A stretch of 64,000 bases of DNA from an uncultured Gammaproteobacteria bacterium (GCA_947258875.1 CAMYKB010000004.1:85029-149028); one strand, 5' to 3'; shown: positions 20,193 to 32,058, counted from the stretch's first letter. Made by a program: numbers and translations. The notes: generated from the sequence alone by a model not told the origin.

Positions 20193-21059
20193 ATGAAAGC
20201 TAATATTATTATCATTGTTATTGCGCTAGCCATTACAGGGCTATCCATGTCTGCCTATACGGTGGATCAGCGTGAAAAGGCCATCTTATTCAAGTTCCGC
20301 GAGATCAAGAAAGTCGATATTGAGCCCGGGCTACATTTCAAATGGCCTATTGCCTTCGATGTTAAAAAATTCGATGGACGTATTCTGACGCTGGATACAC
20401 AGCCTGAGCGCTTTCTTACCAGCGAGAAGAAAAACGTCAAAGTCGATTTTTTCGTCAAATGGCGTATCGATGATGTGGAAAAATATTTCCTGTCAACGCG
20501 TGGTGATGAGCGTAATGCGCAAAGCCGTCTGTCGCAGATCATTAAAGACGGCCTGCGCAACGAGTTCGGTAAGCGCACCATTCAGGAGGCGGTGTCAGGC
20601 GAACGTAGTGATATCATGAAGATCCTGAGTACCACTTCCAATGAGCTGGCCAAGGAGTTGGGGATCACGGTTGTCGATGTGCGTGTGAGTCGAATCGATT
20701 TACCTGACGAGGTCAGTGGCGCTGTGTATGAACGTATGCGCGCCGAGCGAAACCGTGTCGCCAAGGATTTCCGGGCGCGCGGTATGGAGGCGGCGGAGCG
20801 GCTGCGTGCCAGTGCCGATCGTGAACGCACGGTCATTCTGGCCAATGCCTACCGTGATGCCGAGAAAATCAGGGGTGAAGGTGACGCCACATCAGCAGAC
20901 ATCTATGCGCAGGCATTTGGTAAGAATGAAGAATTTTATGCCTTTACGCGCAGCCTGAATGCGTATGTGAATACCTTTAGAGGCCAGAACGATATACTGG
21001 TGCTGGAGCCGGATAGCGATTTCTTCCGTTATTTCAGCGACTCAAAATCAAAGCCCTGA
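20193..21059 (+). CDS. hflC: FtsH protease modulator HflC
   Basis: The SPFH partner of HflK. The 288-residue protein has an N-terminal membrane anchor (residues 1-22), followed by the band 7 domain opening AYTVDQREKAILFKF. DVRVSRIDLPDEVSGAVYERM and the RGEGDATSADIYAQAF helix are the diagnostic HflC blocks. Translation is likely coupled to hflK, whose stop lies two bases before this ATG. Confidence 0.96.
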   Translation: MKANIIIIVIALAITGLSMSAYTVDQREKAILFKFREIKKVDIEPGLHFKWPIAFDVKKFDGRILTLDTQPERFLTSEKKNVKVDFFVKWRIDDVEKYFLSTRGDERNAQSRLSQIIKDGLRNEFGKRTIQEAVSGERSDIMKILSTTSNELAKELGITVVDVRVSRIDLPDEVSGAVYERMRAERNRVAKDFRARGMEAAERLRASADRERTVILANAYRDAEKIRGEGDATSADIYAQAFGKNEEFYAFTRSLNAYVNTFRGQNDILVLEPDSDFFRYFSDSKSKP

Positions 21060-21088
21060 TTCTTCCGGATTTTTGTTGAGCAGCGGTC

Positions 21089-21280
21089 ATGTGGAAGGAT
21101 TTGCTTGCGGCGCTGGCGCTGGTACTCGTGATTGAAGGCATCATGCCGTTTCTCAACCCGCATGGCATGCGGCAGGCCTTCCAGCGCATAGCGGAAATGC
21201 CTGATCGGGTATTGCGCATGATTGGTCTGGTCAGCATGGTTTCCGGTGCGCTATTGTTGTACTTTATCCGTCATAACTAA
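21089..21280 (+). CDS. yjeT: DUF2065 (YjeT-type) small inner-membrane protein
   Basis: A 63-residue membrane protein with two predicted transmembrane helices (about 4-23 and 41-60) around a short polar loop. The motif LVIEGIMPFLNPHGMRQA is typical of DUF2065, commonly found between hflC and hisZ or purA. Its role is unknown. The start ATG at 21089 and the spacing to both neighbours fit membership in the hfl-purA operon. Confidence 0.9.
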   Translation: MWKDLLAALALVLVIEGIMPFLNPHGMRQAFQRIAEMPDRVLRMIGLVSMVSGALLLYFIRHN

Positions 21281-21294
21281 CTGTAGTTTTCCCG

Positions 21295-23771
<2,477 letters not shown>

Positions 23772-24183
23772 TGGTCGATGATGCATCGTGTGTCGCTGCT
23801 GTCCCACCAGCACGTCATTCCCACGCATGCTGACAGGAATACTAAATTGCAATGCAACATGTCATACCCGTTCAGGCGGGTATCCAATGGAAAATAGATT
23901 TATTCATGTTTGCTAGATTCTATTCTCAGATTTGTTGACACCACATCCCTGGGGCATTGATCCTGCCTCGGCAACTGCTCCATGCGTTGCCCTGCCGCCT
24001 ATATCCATGTAGGCGTGCGCGGGTATGGCGACATTTCGTTTTTATGATTTCATGCCTATAGTCATCATTAGAATCCTTATATCTCAAAATAATAAATTGA
24101 AACCAGATGACATCATTATTTTGTGGAACGGTACAGAACATGGGTGCACTACCTTGTCGCTAGCCATTTGATACCGGGTTGTC
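23772..24183. repeat. Intergenic gap with dispersed repeat, copy 2
   Basis: This 412-base gap between purA and the MATE gene has no credible gene. At 23811-23890 it contains CACGTCATTCCCACGCATGC and then CATACCCG-TTCAGG-CGGGTAT, a perfect 7-base hairpin. The GTCATTCCC and GTCATACCC heads resemble the repeat near 3258 and the GTCGTTATACCCGCGCAGG near 62210. The remainder is AT-rich toward 24100 with no convincing promoter hexamers. Confidence 0.55.
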
Positions 24184-25512
24184 ATGTCGCTGTCAGCTGA
24201 AGCGGGCAAAATCCTGCGTATCGCTTTTCCCCTGATTGTCGCAAATGCCGCCCATATGGGCATGGGTGTTACGGACACCATCATGGCAGGGCATTTCGGT
24301 ACCGTCGATCTCGCTGCTATTGCAATCGGTACCAGCCTTTGGGTACTGGGGCATCTGTTTGTATACGGGTTGTTGGCGGCAACCTCGCCATTAATGTCGC
24401 ACAGGTACGGTTCCCGGGACTATTTGGGCATTGGTAGTGTGTTCCGTCAATCCATATGGCTTGCCATCATCGCTGCCTTTCCGCTCTGGTTTGTGACACG
24501 TGCTTCGGGGTTGTTGATGCCTGCAATCGGTATCGAGCCCGAAATTATCGCCGTGACCCAGCCTTACCTGAATGCTGTGTCCTGGGGCATGATGGGTAAT
24601 TGCCTGCTGTTGGCGATGCGCTTCCTTGGCGAAGGCGTTGATTACACCCGTCCGGTCATGGTTGCACAGGTATCGGGTTTGCTGCTGAACATCGTATGCA
24701 ACACCATATTCATGTACGGCAAACTGGGTTTTCCGGCAATGGGTGCTGTGGGTGCCGGTGTGTCCACGGCGATCGTGATGTGGTTTGTCGCAGCATGCTT
24801 GTTTTTATATACCTTGCTGCATCGTCATTATCGGCCATTCGATTTGTTCAAGGGCTTTGAATGGCCGCGATGGCATATACTTTGGGAAATACTCCGGCTC
24901 GGCATGCCGATTTCATTAATGTGGTTGATGGAAGTCGGTATGTTCAGCACTGCTGCATTATTAATGGGTAAGCTGGGCGCGAGCGCTACCGCGGCACACC
25001 AGGTCGCCATCAATTATGCCGCCCTGATGTTTATGATTCCGTTAGGCTTTTCGCGCGCAGGGGCGGTGCGCGTCGGCCAGTCGCTGGGTGCGGGCGATGT
25101 GGCGACGGCCAGGTTGTCGGGTTATCTCACGATGGGCATGTCTGCGCTGGTGATGTCCCTGTCGGCAATCTTTATGTTGCTGCTACCTGAAGTGATTATT
25201 GGTATTTATACAAAAGAAGAAGAAGTCATCAGCGTTGCGCTCGAGCTGATCTTCATGGCAGCACTGTTTCAGGTATTTGATGGCATACAGGTTAGCGCCA
25301 ATGGCGCCTTGCAAGGTATGAAAGATACTACAGTGCCGATGTTTATTACCCTGGTGGTGTACTGGATGGTGGGCTTACCTGTCAGTTATGTATTTGGTTT
25401 CACCAATGGCCTGGGCGCAAAAGGTATCTGGGCGGGCTTGGTGGCCGGGCTTGTGCTGGCAGCCTTGTTATTGGGTATTCGTTTTGTGCGCTTGATGCAC
25501 AGCAGGGAATGA
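24184..25512 (+). CDS. MATE family multidrug/Na+ antiporter (NorM-like)
   Basis: An inner-membrane exporter of 442 residues with about 12 transmembrane helices in two MATE repeats. The first repeat opens AGKILRIAFPLIVANAAHMG then GVTDTIMAGHFG; the second opens EILRLGMPISLMWLMEVG. The GxxDTxMxG and GAxxxTAxHQV (GASATAAHQVAIN) blocks are typical of NorM-type transporters, which expel cationic drugs in exchange for Na+ or H+. The substrate cannot be deduced. It stands alone between repeat-bearing gaps, so it is probably monocistronic. The ribosome-binding site is weak. Confidence 0.88.
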   Translation: MSLSAEAGKILRIAFPLIVANAAHMGMGVTDTIMAGHFGTVDLAAIAIGTSLWVLGHLFVYGLLAATSPLMSHRYGSRDYLGIGSVFRQSIWLAIIAAFPLWFVTRASGLLMPAIGIEPEIIAVTQPYLNAVSWGMMGNCLLLAMRFLGEGVDYTRPVMVAQVSGLLLNIVCNTIFMYGKLGFPAMGAVGAGVSTAIVMWFVAACLFLYTLLHRHYRPFDLFKGFEWPRWHILWEILRLGMPISLMWLMEVGMFSTAALLMGKLGASATAAHQVAINYAALMFMIPLGFSRAGAVRVGQSLGAGDVATARLSGYLTMGMSALVMSLSAIFMLLLPEVIIGIYTKEEEVISVALELIFMAALFQVFDGIQVSANGALQGMKDTTVPMFITLVVYWMVGLPVSYVFGFTNGLGAKGIWAGLVAGLVLAALLLGIRFVRLMHSRE

Positions 25513-25803
25513 ATTCACCCTAAAGCTATCGTGTGGAGTGTTACGGAGCGCAGATCCCGGAGCATCCCTATGAGTAAGTGCTTCCCGGGTTGCATGAATG
25601 AGGTAGCAAATGGCCCTGGCGTTTGAGATTGGGTGCGCATGGCAAATGGTTTGTGGCATAACCACAACAGTTTTATCGGCTTGTGTTCCAATGTGTGGGA
25701 GATATTCAGTCTGATCTCCAACACGATGTCTCTTAATTTTGAGCTGTAGTGTTGCAATAAAACATAAAAAATACGTCATGCCGTTGCGCGAAAACGAAAT
25801 GTG
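25513..25803. other. Gene-free stretch before the porin
   Basis: I found no supported gene here. It contains AAATACGTCATGCCG near 25770, which resembles the head of the dispersed repeat near 3255, and may be a decayed copy. The short open frames crossing it lack ribosome-binding sites and recognisable motifs. The porin promoter candidate begins at its right end. Confidence 0.4.
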
Positions 25804-25832
25804 TTGCGTTTTGTCACATTTCACACTATATA
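25804..25832 (+). promoter_or_regulatory. Candidate sigma70 promoter of the porin gene
   Basis: TTGCGT at 25804-25809 and TATATA at 25827-25832 are 17 bases apart, a plausible sigma70 pair. It would give a leader of about 40 bases ending in AGGGGAG before the porin ATG. The -35 hexamer matches the consensus only in TTG, so this is a moderate prediction. Confidence 0.4.
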
Positions 25833-25878
25833 ACGCAGGGTCATTCCGAAATTCGTAAAGTCCTATAGGGGAGTAATC

Positions 25879-26973
25879 ATGAACAAAAAAGTACTTGTTT
25901 TAGCTATTAGTAGCGCCTTGCTAGTGCCGGTCGCTGCACAGGCAGTGGACGTCAAGATTTCCGGCCAGGTTAACCGCGCCATTATGAATATTGATAATGG
26001 TAATGAAAGCGACACCTTTCACGTAGACAATGACAACTCGTCCACTCGCTTTCGGTTTGTCGGTTCTGAAAAGATGGCCAATGGCAACACTGTTGGGCTG
26101 GTATGGGAGTCCCAATTTGAGTCCAATACATCGGCCAGTGTCGATGTCGGTCAAAATAATGATGGTTCCGCACCATTTTCCGAGCGTAAGATGGAAGCCT
26201 ATTTCAGCGGTAACTGGGGAAAAGTCTCTATCGGTCAAGGCGATGGTGCAGCTAACGGTACCTCTGAGGTTGATCTCTCGGGTACCTCAGTGATCTCATA
26301 CTCCGATATTGCCGTTTTCGGTGGTGGTGTTGATCTGGTCGATTCAGCTGGCAACAGTCTTGGAGTAGATATTGGCGATGTTTTCAGAAACTATGATGGC
26401 CTTAGTCGTAATGACCGCCTGCGCTACGATACGCCCGCAATGGGCGGCTTTAAAGGGGCCATCAGCGCTACTAATGGTGACGCCATAGAACTTGCCGGAC
26501 GTTACTCATCGAAGTTCCAGAGCGGTAAACTCGCAGCTGCAGTGGGTTATGTGATGTCCAATGACCGGGGTAAAAGCACCGCTGATTTATGCCCCGTTAA
26601 TACCCCCTGTGAGTTTGACCAGCTGGGCCTCTCAATATCATATCTGCATAATTCCGGTTTCAATGCCACAGTGGCCTACGGAACACGTGAATTTGATGAT
26701 GAAGGCACAACGCAAGGCGAAGATGCCGATTATACCTATGCCAAATTGGGCTATAAAGCAGGCAAGAATGCCTTCTCGATATCTTATGGGCAAAGCGGTG
26801 ACCAGCTTGCAGTGGGTGCCGATGCTGATAGCATCGCCATTTCCTGGGTAGGCAATATTCATAAAGGTGTCGAACTTTATGCGATTGCGCGCAATGCCAG
26901 CTTTGATAGCGTTGGTACCATTTCGCCAGAAGATATCAGGATCATCGGTGCTGGTACACGAGTGAAGTTCTAA
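25879..26973 (+). CDS. Gram-negative outer-membrane porin
   Basis: A 364-residue outer-membrane porin. The signal peptide (residues 1-22, cut after AAQA) leads into VDVKISGQVNRAIM, the first beta strand typical of general trimeric porins. Amphipathic strands recur (FRFVGSEKMANGNTVGLVWE, KMEAYFSGNWGKVSIGQGD), and the chain ends in GAGTRVKF with the terminal aromatic residue needed for BAM-dependent insertion. Two cysteines in the CPVNTPCEF segment (about residue 240) are probably a loop disulfide. Pore selectivity cannot be predicted. A small lipoprotein gene starts six bases after the stop. Confidence 0.88.
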   Translation: MNKKVLVLAISSALLVPVAAQAVDVKISGQVNRAIMNIDNGNESDTFHVDNDNSSTRFRFVGSEKMANGNTVGLVWESQFESNTSASVDVGQNNDGSAPFSERKMEAYFSGNWGKVSIGQGDGAANGTSEVDLSGTSVISYSDIAVFGGGVDLVDSAGNSLGVDIGDVFRNYDGLSRNDRLRYDTPAMGGFKGAISATNGDAIELAGRYSSKFQSGKLAAAVGYVMSNDRGKSTADLCPVNTPCEFDQLGLSISYLHNSGFNATVAYGTREFDDEGTTQGEDADYTYAKLGYKAGKNAFSISYGQSGDQLAVGADADSIAISWVGNIHKGVELYAIARNASFDSVGTISPEDIRIIGAGTRVKF

Positions 26974-26979
26974 AAGACT

Positions 26980-27417
26980 ATGACTAAAAACTGGTTTGGC
27001 TTTTACAGTAAATGGATCGTTTCAGTGCTGATGCTGGTGACAGTACTGGGTTGCAGCGGCGTAGCTTTTGAACCCGACGCGCCTGGCGAGATGAGTTCTG
27101 GTCCCGGAGTTTTCACCAAGGAGTCGGGGGAATTTACTCTCTACAGTTCAGAGAAGGGGGAGCAGCAGGGCTCTGCACCTGCTTCCGGATCTGATGCTGA
27201 AAAAGCCCTGACTAGTGAGACCGAGGTTAGAGAGACTGCCGCCGGGCAACCGGCGGCAGCTTCTGCCATTCCATCGTCTGCTAGTGGGGCTGGAGATTAC
27301 AAAGAGTTTGAACTCTGGAAAGAATATCAGGAGTGGAAACGTAGCAATCCGGATACTCAGGATTTTGAAGACTGGAAAAAATGGAAAGAGTATCAGGAAT
27401 GGAAGAATAGTCAGTAG
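26980..27417 (+). CDS. Small lipoprotein with Trp/Lys-rich C-terminal repeats
   Basis: I do not recognise a named family. The 145-residue product has a lipoprotein signal peptide ending VTVLGC, so Cys25 would be lipidated and the protein anchored in a membrane facing the periplasm. Residues 30-105 are Ser/Glu/Gly/Ala-rich and probably disordered. The C-terminus holds two related units, FELWKEYQEWKRS and FEDWKKWKEYQEWKNS, likely short amphipathic helices. It starts six bases after the porin gene and a terminator follows, so porin and lipoprotein form a two-gene operon. A role as a porin-associated or peptidoglycan-binding anchor is only a guess. Confidence 0.75.
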   Translation: MTKNWFGFYSKWIVSVLMLVTVLGCSGVAFEPDAPGEMSSGPGVFTKESGEFTLYSSEKGEQQGSAPASGSDAEKALTSETEVRETAAGQPAAASAIPSSASGAGDYKEFELWKEYQEWKRSNPDTQDFEDWKKWKEYQEWKNSQ

Positions 27418-27456
27418 TTCAATGCGTCAGAATAAAATGATAAGGTAATTTTTAAT

Positions 27457-27485
27457 GGGTTCGCATAGTGGACCCTTTTTTATTT
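27457..27485 (+). terminator. Rho-independent terminator after the porin-lipoprotein pair
   Basis: GGGTtC at 27457-27462 pairs with GgACCC at 27470-27475 around a seven-base loop, followed by six T residues and further T-rich sequence. The stem is short, so efficiency may be moderate. It lies about 40 bases after the lipoprotein stop. Confidence 0.55.
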
Positions 27486-27646
27486 TCGCAACCTAGAAAA
27501 GTAGCGTATCTTTTGTATTGATTGGGTATTTTTCACAATCAGCGATACGATACAACTCGCTGTTGTTGTGTTTTAAACAGGGTGTTGATTCAAGGATATT
27601 AGGTTTTCCTTATAGGTGATCTATTGTTTTTAAACAGCAAAGCAAA

Positions 27647-27735
27647 GACAGTGCATCGGCTTGCATTGTCAGATAAATATCGTACAGTCTGTACAAGCCC
27701 TCTGCTTGAACTCGGTTGGGCCGTCAGGTCAACCC
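27647..27735 (+). promoter_or_regulatory. Structured leader upstream of the TAXI binding protein
   Basis: The 300-base stretch between the terminator and the binding-protein gene has no gene but several inverted repeats. GACAGTGCA (27647-27655) faces TGCATTGTC (27662-27670). GTACAG-T-CTGTAC at 27682-27694 is a perfect palindrome. A GGTTG/CAACC pair lies near 27712-27734. They may be operators or a structured 5' leader. No known riboswitch fold was recognised. Confidence 0.3.
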
Positions 27736-27788
27736 GCGATCAGCGCAGGCTCATACTAATTAAGAAATACCTCAAGGAGTATTGAATC

Positions 27789-28769
27789 ATGTATCGAATT
27801 ATCAAATTTACCAGCCTTTGTGTCATCGCATTGACAACAGCAGTGGCTGGAACGACCGCCTTCGCTGAGAAACAAACCTTTATTACCATTGGTACCGGTG
27901 GCGTAACAGGCGTTTATTATCCCACAGGTGGCGCCATTTGCAGGCTTGTGAATAAGAGTAGAAAAGAACATGGCGTGCGCTGTTCGGTGGAAAGTACCGG
28001 TGGTTCGGTTTACAACATCAATACCATTCGTGGCGGTGAGCTGGATATGGGTGTGGCTCAATCTGACTGGCAGTACCATGCATATAACGGTACCAGTAAA
28101 TTCAAGGACCAGGGGCCATTTAAGGAATTACGTGCGGTGTTCTCTGTGCACCCAGAACCGTTCACTGTTGTCGCACGTGCGGACTCCGGCATTAAGAATC
28201 TGAATGATCTTAAGGGTAAGCGCGTCAATATCGGTAATCCGGGCTCCGGGCAACGTGGCACCATGGAGGTTGTCATGGATGCCATGGGCTGGACCAAGGC
28301 TGATTTCGCGCTTGCTTCCGAACTCAAAGCCGCCGAGCAATCCAGGGCCTTATGTGATAACAAGATTGACGCCATGGTCTATACCGTGGGGCATCCTAGT
28401 GGCTCTATCAAGGAAGCCACTACATCCTGCGATAGCGTGCTTGTTGAGATCAGCGGTCCGGTGATCGGCAAGCTTGTGGATGAGAATGATTACTACCGCT
28501 CAGCGGTAATCCCGGGTGGCATGTATAATGGTAATGATAAAGACACGGTCACTTTTGGTGTCGGTGCTACGTTCGTTAGCTCTACCAATGTGCCTGAAAA
28601 TGTTGTCTATGCGGTCGTAAAATCGGTATTCGAAAATTTTGGTAGTTTCAAAAAGCTGCATCCTGCTTTTGCCAACCTTAAGAAAGAAGAAATGGTGAAG
28701 GATGGTCTGTCGGCACCCCTGCATCCAGGGGCGGAAAAATACTACAAAGAAGCTGGCCTGATTAAATAG
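27789..28769 (+). CDS. TAXI family TRAP transporter solute-binding protein
   Basis: A 326-residue periplasmic binding protein. The signal peptide (about residues 1-26) ends in an alanine-containing FAE site. The mature start [22 protein letters not shown] is the TAXI-family hallmark. Other family blocks are [41 protein letters not shown] and [16 protein letters not shown] proteins deliver organic acids or amino acids such as glutamate to a fused TRAP permease, which follows downstream. An AAGGAG site precedes the ATG. A strong terminator separates it from the permease gene, consistent with more binding protein than permease. Confidence 0.93.
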   Translation: MYRIIKFTSLCVIALTTAVAGTTAFAEKQTFITIGTGGVTGVYYPTGGAICRLVNKSRKEHGVRCSVESTGGSVYNINTIRGGELDMGVAQSDWQYHAYNGTSKFKDQGPFKELRAVFSVHPEPFTVVARADSGIKNLNDLKGKRVNIGNPGSGQRGTMEVVMDAMGWTKADFALASELKAAEQSRALCDNKIDAMVYTVGHPSGSIKEATTSCDSVLVEISGPVIGKLVDENDYYRSAVIPGGMYNGNDKDTVTFGVGATFVSSTNVPENVVYAVVKSVFENFGSFKKLHPAFANLKKEEMVKDGLSAPLHPGAEKYYKEAGLIK

Positions 28770-28780
28770 GCGATTTGCAA

Positions 28781-28806
28781 AGGGGGGCATGCCGCCCCCT
28801 TTTTTT
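28781..28806 (+). terminator. Strong terminator between TAXI binding protein and permease
   Basis: AGGGGG at 28781-28786 pairs with CCCCCT at 28795-28800, with an additional GC base pair inside, and is followed at once by seven T residues. It stands 12 bases after the binding-protein stop and about 120 before the permease. Partial read-through would lower permease expression; an independent permease promoter is the alternative. Confidence 0.85.
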
Positions 28807-28927
28807 ATATCGGGGTAAATGTTGGGTTTGGTGGATTGTCTTCGTCGTGTTCACGCTATTGTGATATCAGAATCAGCAATGCATATGCTGAATTCAGCAG
28901 GCCGTTTGATCATTGGGAGAGCTAGCA

Positions 28928-31564
28928 ATGATGGATCCGAAAAACGAGAGCCAGCAAACAGTTCCTGACGAAGAATTACAGGACATGATTGCCCAGGCCG
29001 ATACAGGTGCCCGAGCACCGCTGGGTCTGCCAGGAAAGCTTTTAATTATTATTCCTCTATGCTGGTCGTTGTTTCAGTTGTGGTACGCATCACCCCTGCC
29101 ATTCGCGTTTAATTGGGGTGTGCTAAACGATACCGAGGCACGTTCGATTCATTTGGCTTTTGCAATCTTCCTCGCCTTTACTGCGTTCCCCGCCTTCAAG
29201 ACTTCGCCTCGGGAGCATATCCCGATCGTTGATTGGATATTCGCTATCGTAGGCGCATTTGCGGCTGCGTATCTGTATCTGTTTTACGAGGAATTAGCCG
29301 GCCGTTCTGGTGCGCCCACCACGTTTGATCTCGTGGTGGCGGTGAGTGGTATGCTACTGTTGCTCGAGGCTACACGCCGGGCGTTAGGTCCACCTTTGAT
29401 GGTGGTTGCCGCGGTATTTCTGATTTATACCTTTGGCGGGGCGTATATGCCCGATGTCATTGCCCACAAGGGCGCTAGTATTTCCAAGACCATGTCTCAT
29501 CAATGGTTAACGACTGAAGGTGTGTTTGGTGTGGCCTTGGGTGTATCCACCAGTTTTGTTTTCCTGTTTGTGCTGTTTGGCGCGCTGCTGGACAAGGCTG
29601 GCGCCGGTAATTATTTCATTAAAGTTGCATTTTCATTACTTGGGCATATGCGGGGAGGTCCGGCCAAGGCAGCGGTAGTGTCCTCGGGTATGACAGGTGT
29701 GATCTCCGGTTCATCGATTGCCAATGTAGTGACGACCGGTACCTTCACCATTCCCTTGATGAAGCGCGTCGGCTTTCCCGGCACCAAGGCCGGTGCGGTG
29801 GAGGTTGCTGCGTCTACCAATGGACAACTTACACCACCGATTATGGGCGCAGCCGCGTTTCTTATGGTGGAGTATGTTGGTATCTCCTATCTTGAGGTGA
29901 TCAAACATGCCTTGTTACCCGCACTGATCTCATATATCGCACTGATTTATATTGTGCATCTGGAGGCCTGTAAGGCCAATATGCAGGGACTACCGCGACG
30001 TCACAAACCTACGCTGGCGCAAAGTCTGGCGTCGTTCTTTGGTACTATCCTGGGCCTCATGGTGTTAACGGCCATTGTTTATTACGGTATCGGTTGGATG
30101 AAGGAAGCCTTCGGTATGGCAGCGTCGTGGATTGTCGGCGTCTGTACGTTAGCGGCCTATGTTGGTTTATTGTGGTACGCCGCGCACTATCCGGAACTGG
30201 AAGTTGATGATGCCAATGCCGAGGTCGTGGAGATTCCGGAAACCGGTCCAACCGTAAAATCCGGTCTTTATTTCCTGTTACCCGTAGTGGTATTGGTTTG
30301 GTGTTTGACGGTTGAGCGGTTCTCACCCGGGTTGTCTGCGTTTTGGGCAACCTTGTTTATGATTGTCATTGTCATTAGTCACCGGCCGATAATGACTTTT
30401 TTCCGAAAGCACACAAGGCATAAGTACGAGGGCCATGAGCACGAGGACATGGGTGTGGCGTATCGGCAGGGGATCATGGATTTACTTGATGGTTTAGTCG
30501 ATGGTGCCCGCAACATGATCGGTATTGGCGTAGCGACGGCTGCCGCCGGTATTATCGTGGGTACCGTGACCCTGACCGGTATTGGTCTGGTGATGACGGA
30601 GTTTGTTGAATTTATCTCTGCCGGTAATGTAATGTTGATGTTGATCTTTACCGCTATGATCAGTTTGCTGCTGGGTATGGGCTTGCCCACCACTGCAAAC
30701 TACATTGTGGTTTCCACGCTGATGGCGCCTGTGATTGTGACTCTGGGTGCAGCGCATGGACTGATCGTGCCCTTGATTGCAGTACATATGTTTGTGTTCT
30801 ATTTCGGTATTCTGGCCGATGATACGCCGCCAGTCGGATTAGCAGCATTTGCTGCCGCCGCTATTGCTCAAAGTGATCCGATCAAAACGGGCCTGCAAGG
30901 TTTCGCCTATGATATTCGTACCGCAATTCTGCCGTTCTTGTTCATTTTCAATACCCAGCTACTATTGATTGGTATCGGTCATTGGTTCGAATTGCTGCTG
31001 GTGATCGTCAGCGCGACGGTGGGTATGCTGATCTTTGCGGCAGCAACACAAGGTTATTGGTTGACCAGGAGCAAAGTGTGGGAGTCAATAGCCCTGGTGC
31101 TTGTGGCCTTCACATTATTCAGGCCGGGCTTCTGGTGGGACATGGCGTTTCCGCCAACCGAACCCGTAGCCGCTACCGAGCTTGTTCAGATCGCAGAACA
31201 AATTCCCGCAGAGGGCTCGCTACGTTTGAGGGTTACCGGCGAGACCATCGACGGTGATGTCGTGGAAAAGACGGTGCTGTTACCAATGGGGCCGCAAGCT
31301 GCCGGCGTATCGCGCCTGGAAAATGCCGGTCTTGGCGTTCGAACTGAGGAGGGTAGGGTGTTTGTAGACAACCTGATTTTCGGTAGTGCGGCTGAACAGG
31401 TTGGTCTGGATTTTGACTGGGAAATAAAATATATGGAAATAACAGCATCACGTCCACCCAAACACCTCATGTTTATCCCTGCCTTGTTGTTGCTGGGACT
31501 CATTGGATTTCTGCAACGAGGACGCCGACAGTTGGGGATGTCTTCAGCTAGGCAGGCGGCTTAG
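28928..31564 (+). CDS. Fused TRAP transporter permease, TAXI type (DctQ-DctM fusion)
   Basis: An inner-membrane permease of 878 residues from the ATG at 28928. GGGAGA about nine bases upstream supports that start over a TTG at 28913. The N-terminal four-helix DctQ-like part (to about residue 160) is fused to the large DctM-like part. Hallmarks are SGMTGVISGSSIANVVTTG, STNGQLTPPIMGAAAFLM, GMGLPTTANYIV and DDTPPVGLAAFAAAAIA. The last 170 residues form a periplasmic extension resembling DUF3394, ending with one more helix and a basic tail. It is driven by an ion gradient and needs the TAXI protein. A universal stress protein gene follows, a pairing known from other TRAP systems (TeaD). Confidence 0.93.
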   Translation: MMDPKNESQQTVPDEELQDMIAQADTGARAPLGLPGKLLIIIPLCWSLFQLWYASPLPFAFNWGVLNDTEARSIHLAFAIFLAFTAFPAFKTSPREHIPIVDWIFAIVGAFAAAYLYLFYEELAGRSGAPTTFDLVVAVSGMLLLLEATRRALGPPLMVVAAVFLIYTFGGAYMPDVIAHKGASISKTMSHQWLTTEGVFGVALGVSTSFVFLFVLFGALLDKAGAGNYFIKVAFSLLGHMRGGPAKAAVVSSGMTGVISGSSIANVVTTGTFTIPLMKRVGFPGTKAGAVEVAASTNGQLTPPIMGAAAFLMVEYVGISYLEVIKHALLPALISYIALIYIVHLEACKANMQGLPRRHKPTLAQSLASFFGTILGLMVLTAIVYYGIGWMKEAFGMAASWIVGVCTLAAYVGLLWYAAHYPELEVDDANAEVVEIPETGPTVKSGLYFLLPVVVLVWCLTVERFSPGLSAFWATLFMIVIVISHRPIMTFFRKHTRHKYEGHEHEDMGVAYRQGIMDLLDGLVDGARNMIGIGVATAAAGIIVGTVTLTGIGLVMTEFVEFISAGNVMLMLIFTAMISLLLGMGLPTTANYIVVSTLMAPVIVTLGAAHGLIVPLIAVHMFVFYFGILADDTPPVGLAAFAAAAIAQSDPIKTGLQGFAYDIRTAILPFLFIFNTQLLLIGIGHWFELLLVIVSATVGMLIFAAATQGYWLTRSKVWESIALVLVAFTLFRPGFWWDMAFPPTEPVAATELVQIAEQIPAEGSLRLRVTGETIDGDVVEKTVLLPMGPQAAGVSRLENAGLGVRTEEGRVFVDNLIFGSAAEQVGLDFDWEIKYMEITASRPPKHLMFIPALLLLGLIGFLQRGRRQLGMSSARQAA

Positions 31565-31626
31565 TATGGTCTCATCGTCAACGTTTAAGATACTTCTATA
31601 TCTCCACTACCGTATGGGGAAGCATA

Positions 31627-32058
31627 ATGTTTAAAAAAATTCTGGTTCCTGTCGATTTGCAGAAGTCAAAATATGCAGCCAAGGCAATGCAGATTGCTGT
31701 TGAGGAGGCCAAGAAGCATGGCGCTAGCCTACACGTGATTACCGTCGTGCCGGGTTTTGGCACGCCATTGGTCGCGTCATTTTTTCCTGAAAAGGCCTTC
31801 AAGGAGGCTATGCGGGAAGTGTCCAAGGAACTAAAAGCCTATGTGACAAAGCATGTGCCTGATGATGTACCGGTGAAGCTGACAATTGCAGAAGGTAACC
31901 CCTACGAAAAAATCATCAGGGAAGCCAACAAGGTCAACGCCGATTTGATTGTGATCCCGAGTACCAACCGCAAGAAGATGGAGCAGCTTGTTTTGGGCTC
32001 CTGTACATCAAAAGTCGTACAACATGCCGGGTGCTCGGTAATGATCGTTCGTACATAG
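31627..32058 (+). CDS. Universal stress protein (UspA family)
   Basis: A 143-residue cytoplasmic protein. It begins MFKKILVPVDLQKSKYAAKA, the first strand and ATP-binding loop of Usp proteins. It ends with DLIVIPSTN, then a GSCTSKVVQHAGCSVMIVR block corresponding to the G-2x-G-9x-S/T ATP motif. The canonical second glycine of that motif is replaced, so nucleotide binding is not assured. Its position after the TRAP permease mirrors TeaD in the ectoine TRAP system, where the Usp tunes transport. A similar regulatory role is plausible here. Confidence 0.9.
   Translation: MFKKILVPVDLQKSKYAAKAMQIAVEEAKKHGASLHVITVVPGFGTPLVASFFPEKAFKEAMREVSKELKAYVTKHVPDDVPVKLTIAEGNPYEKIIREANKVNADLIVIPSTNRKKMEQLVLGSCTSKVVQHAGCSVMIVRT

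Noticed and set aside
23772..25878. A tRNA or small RNA gene in the gaps around the MATE gene
   Set aside because: No cloverleaf, CCA-type end or promoter-terminator pair could be found by eye.
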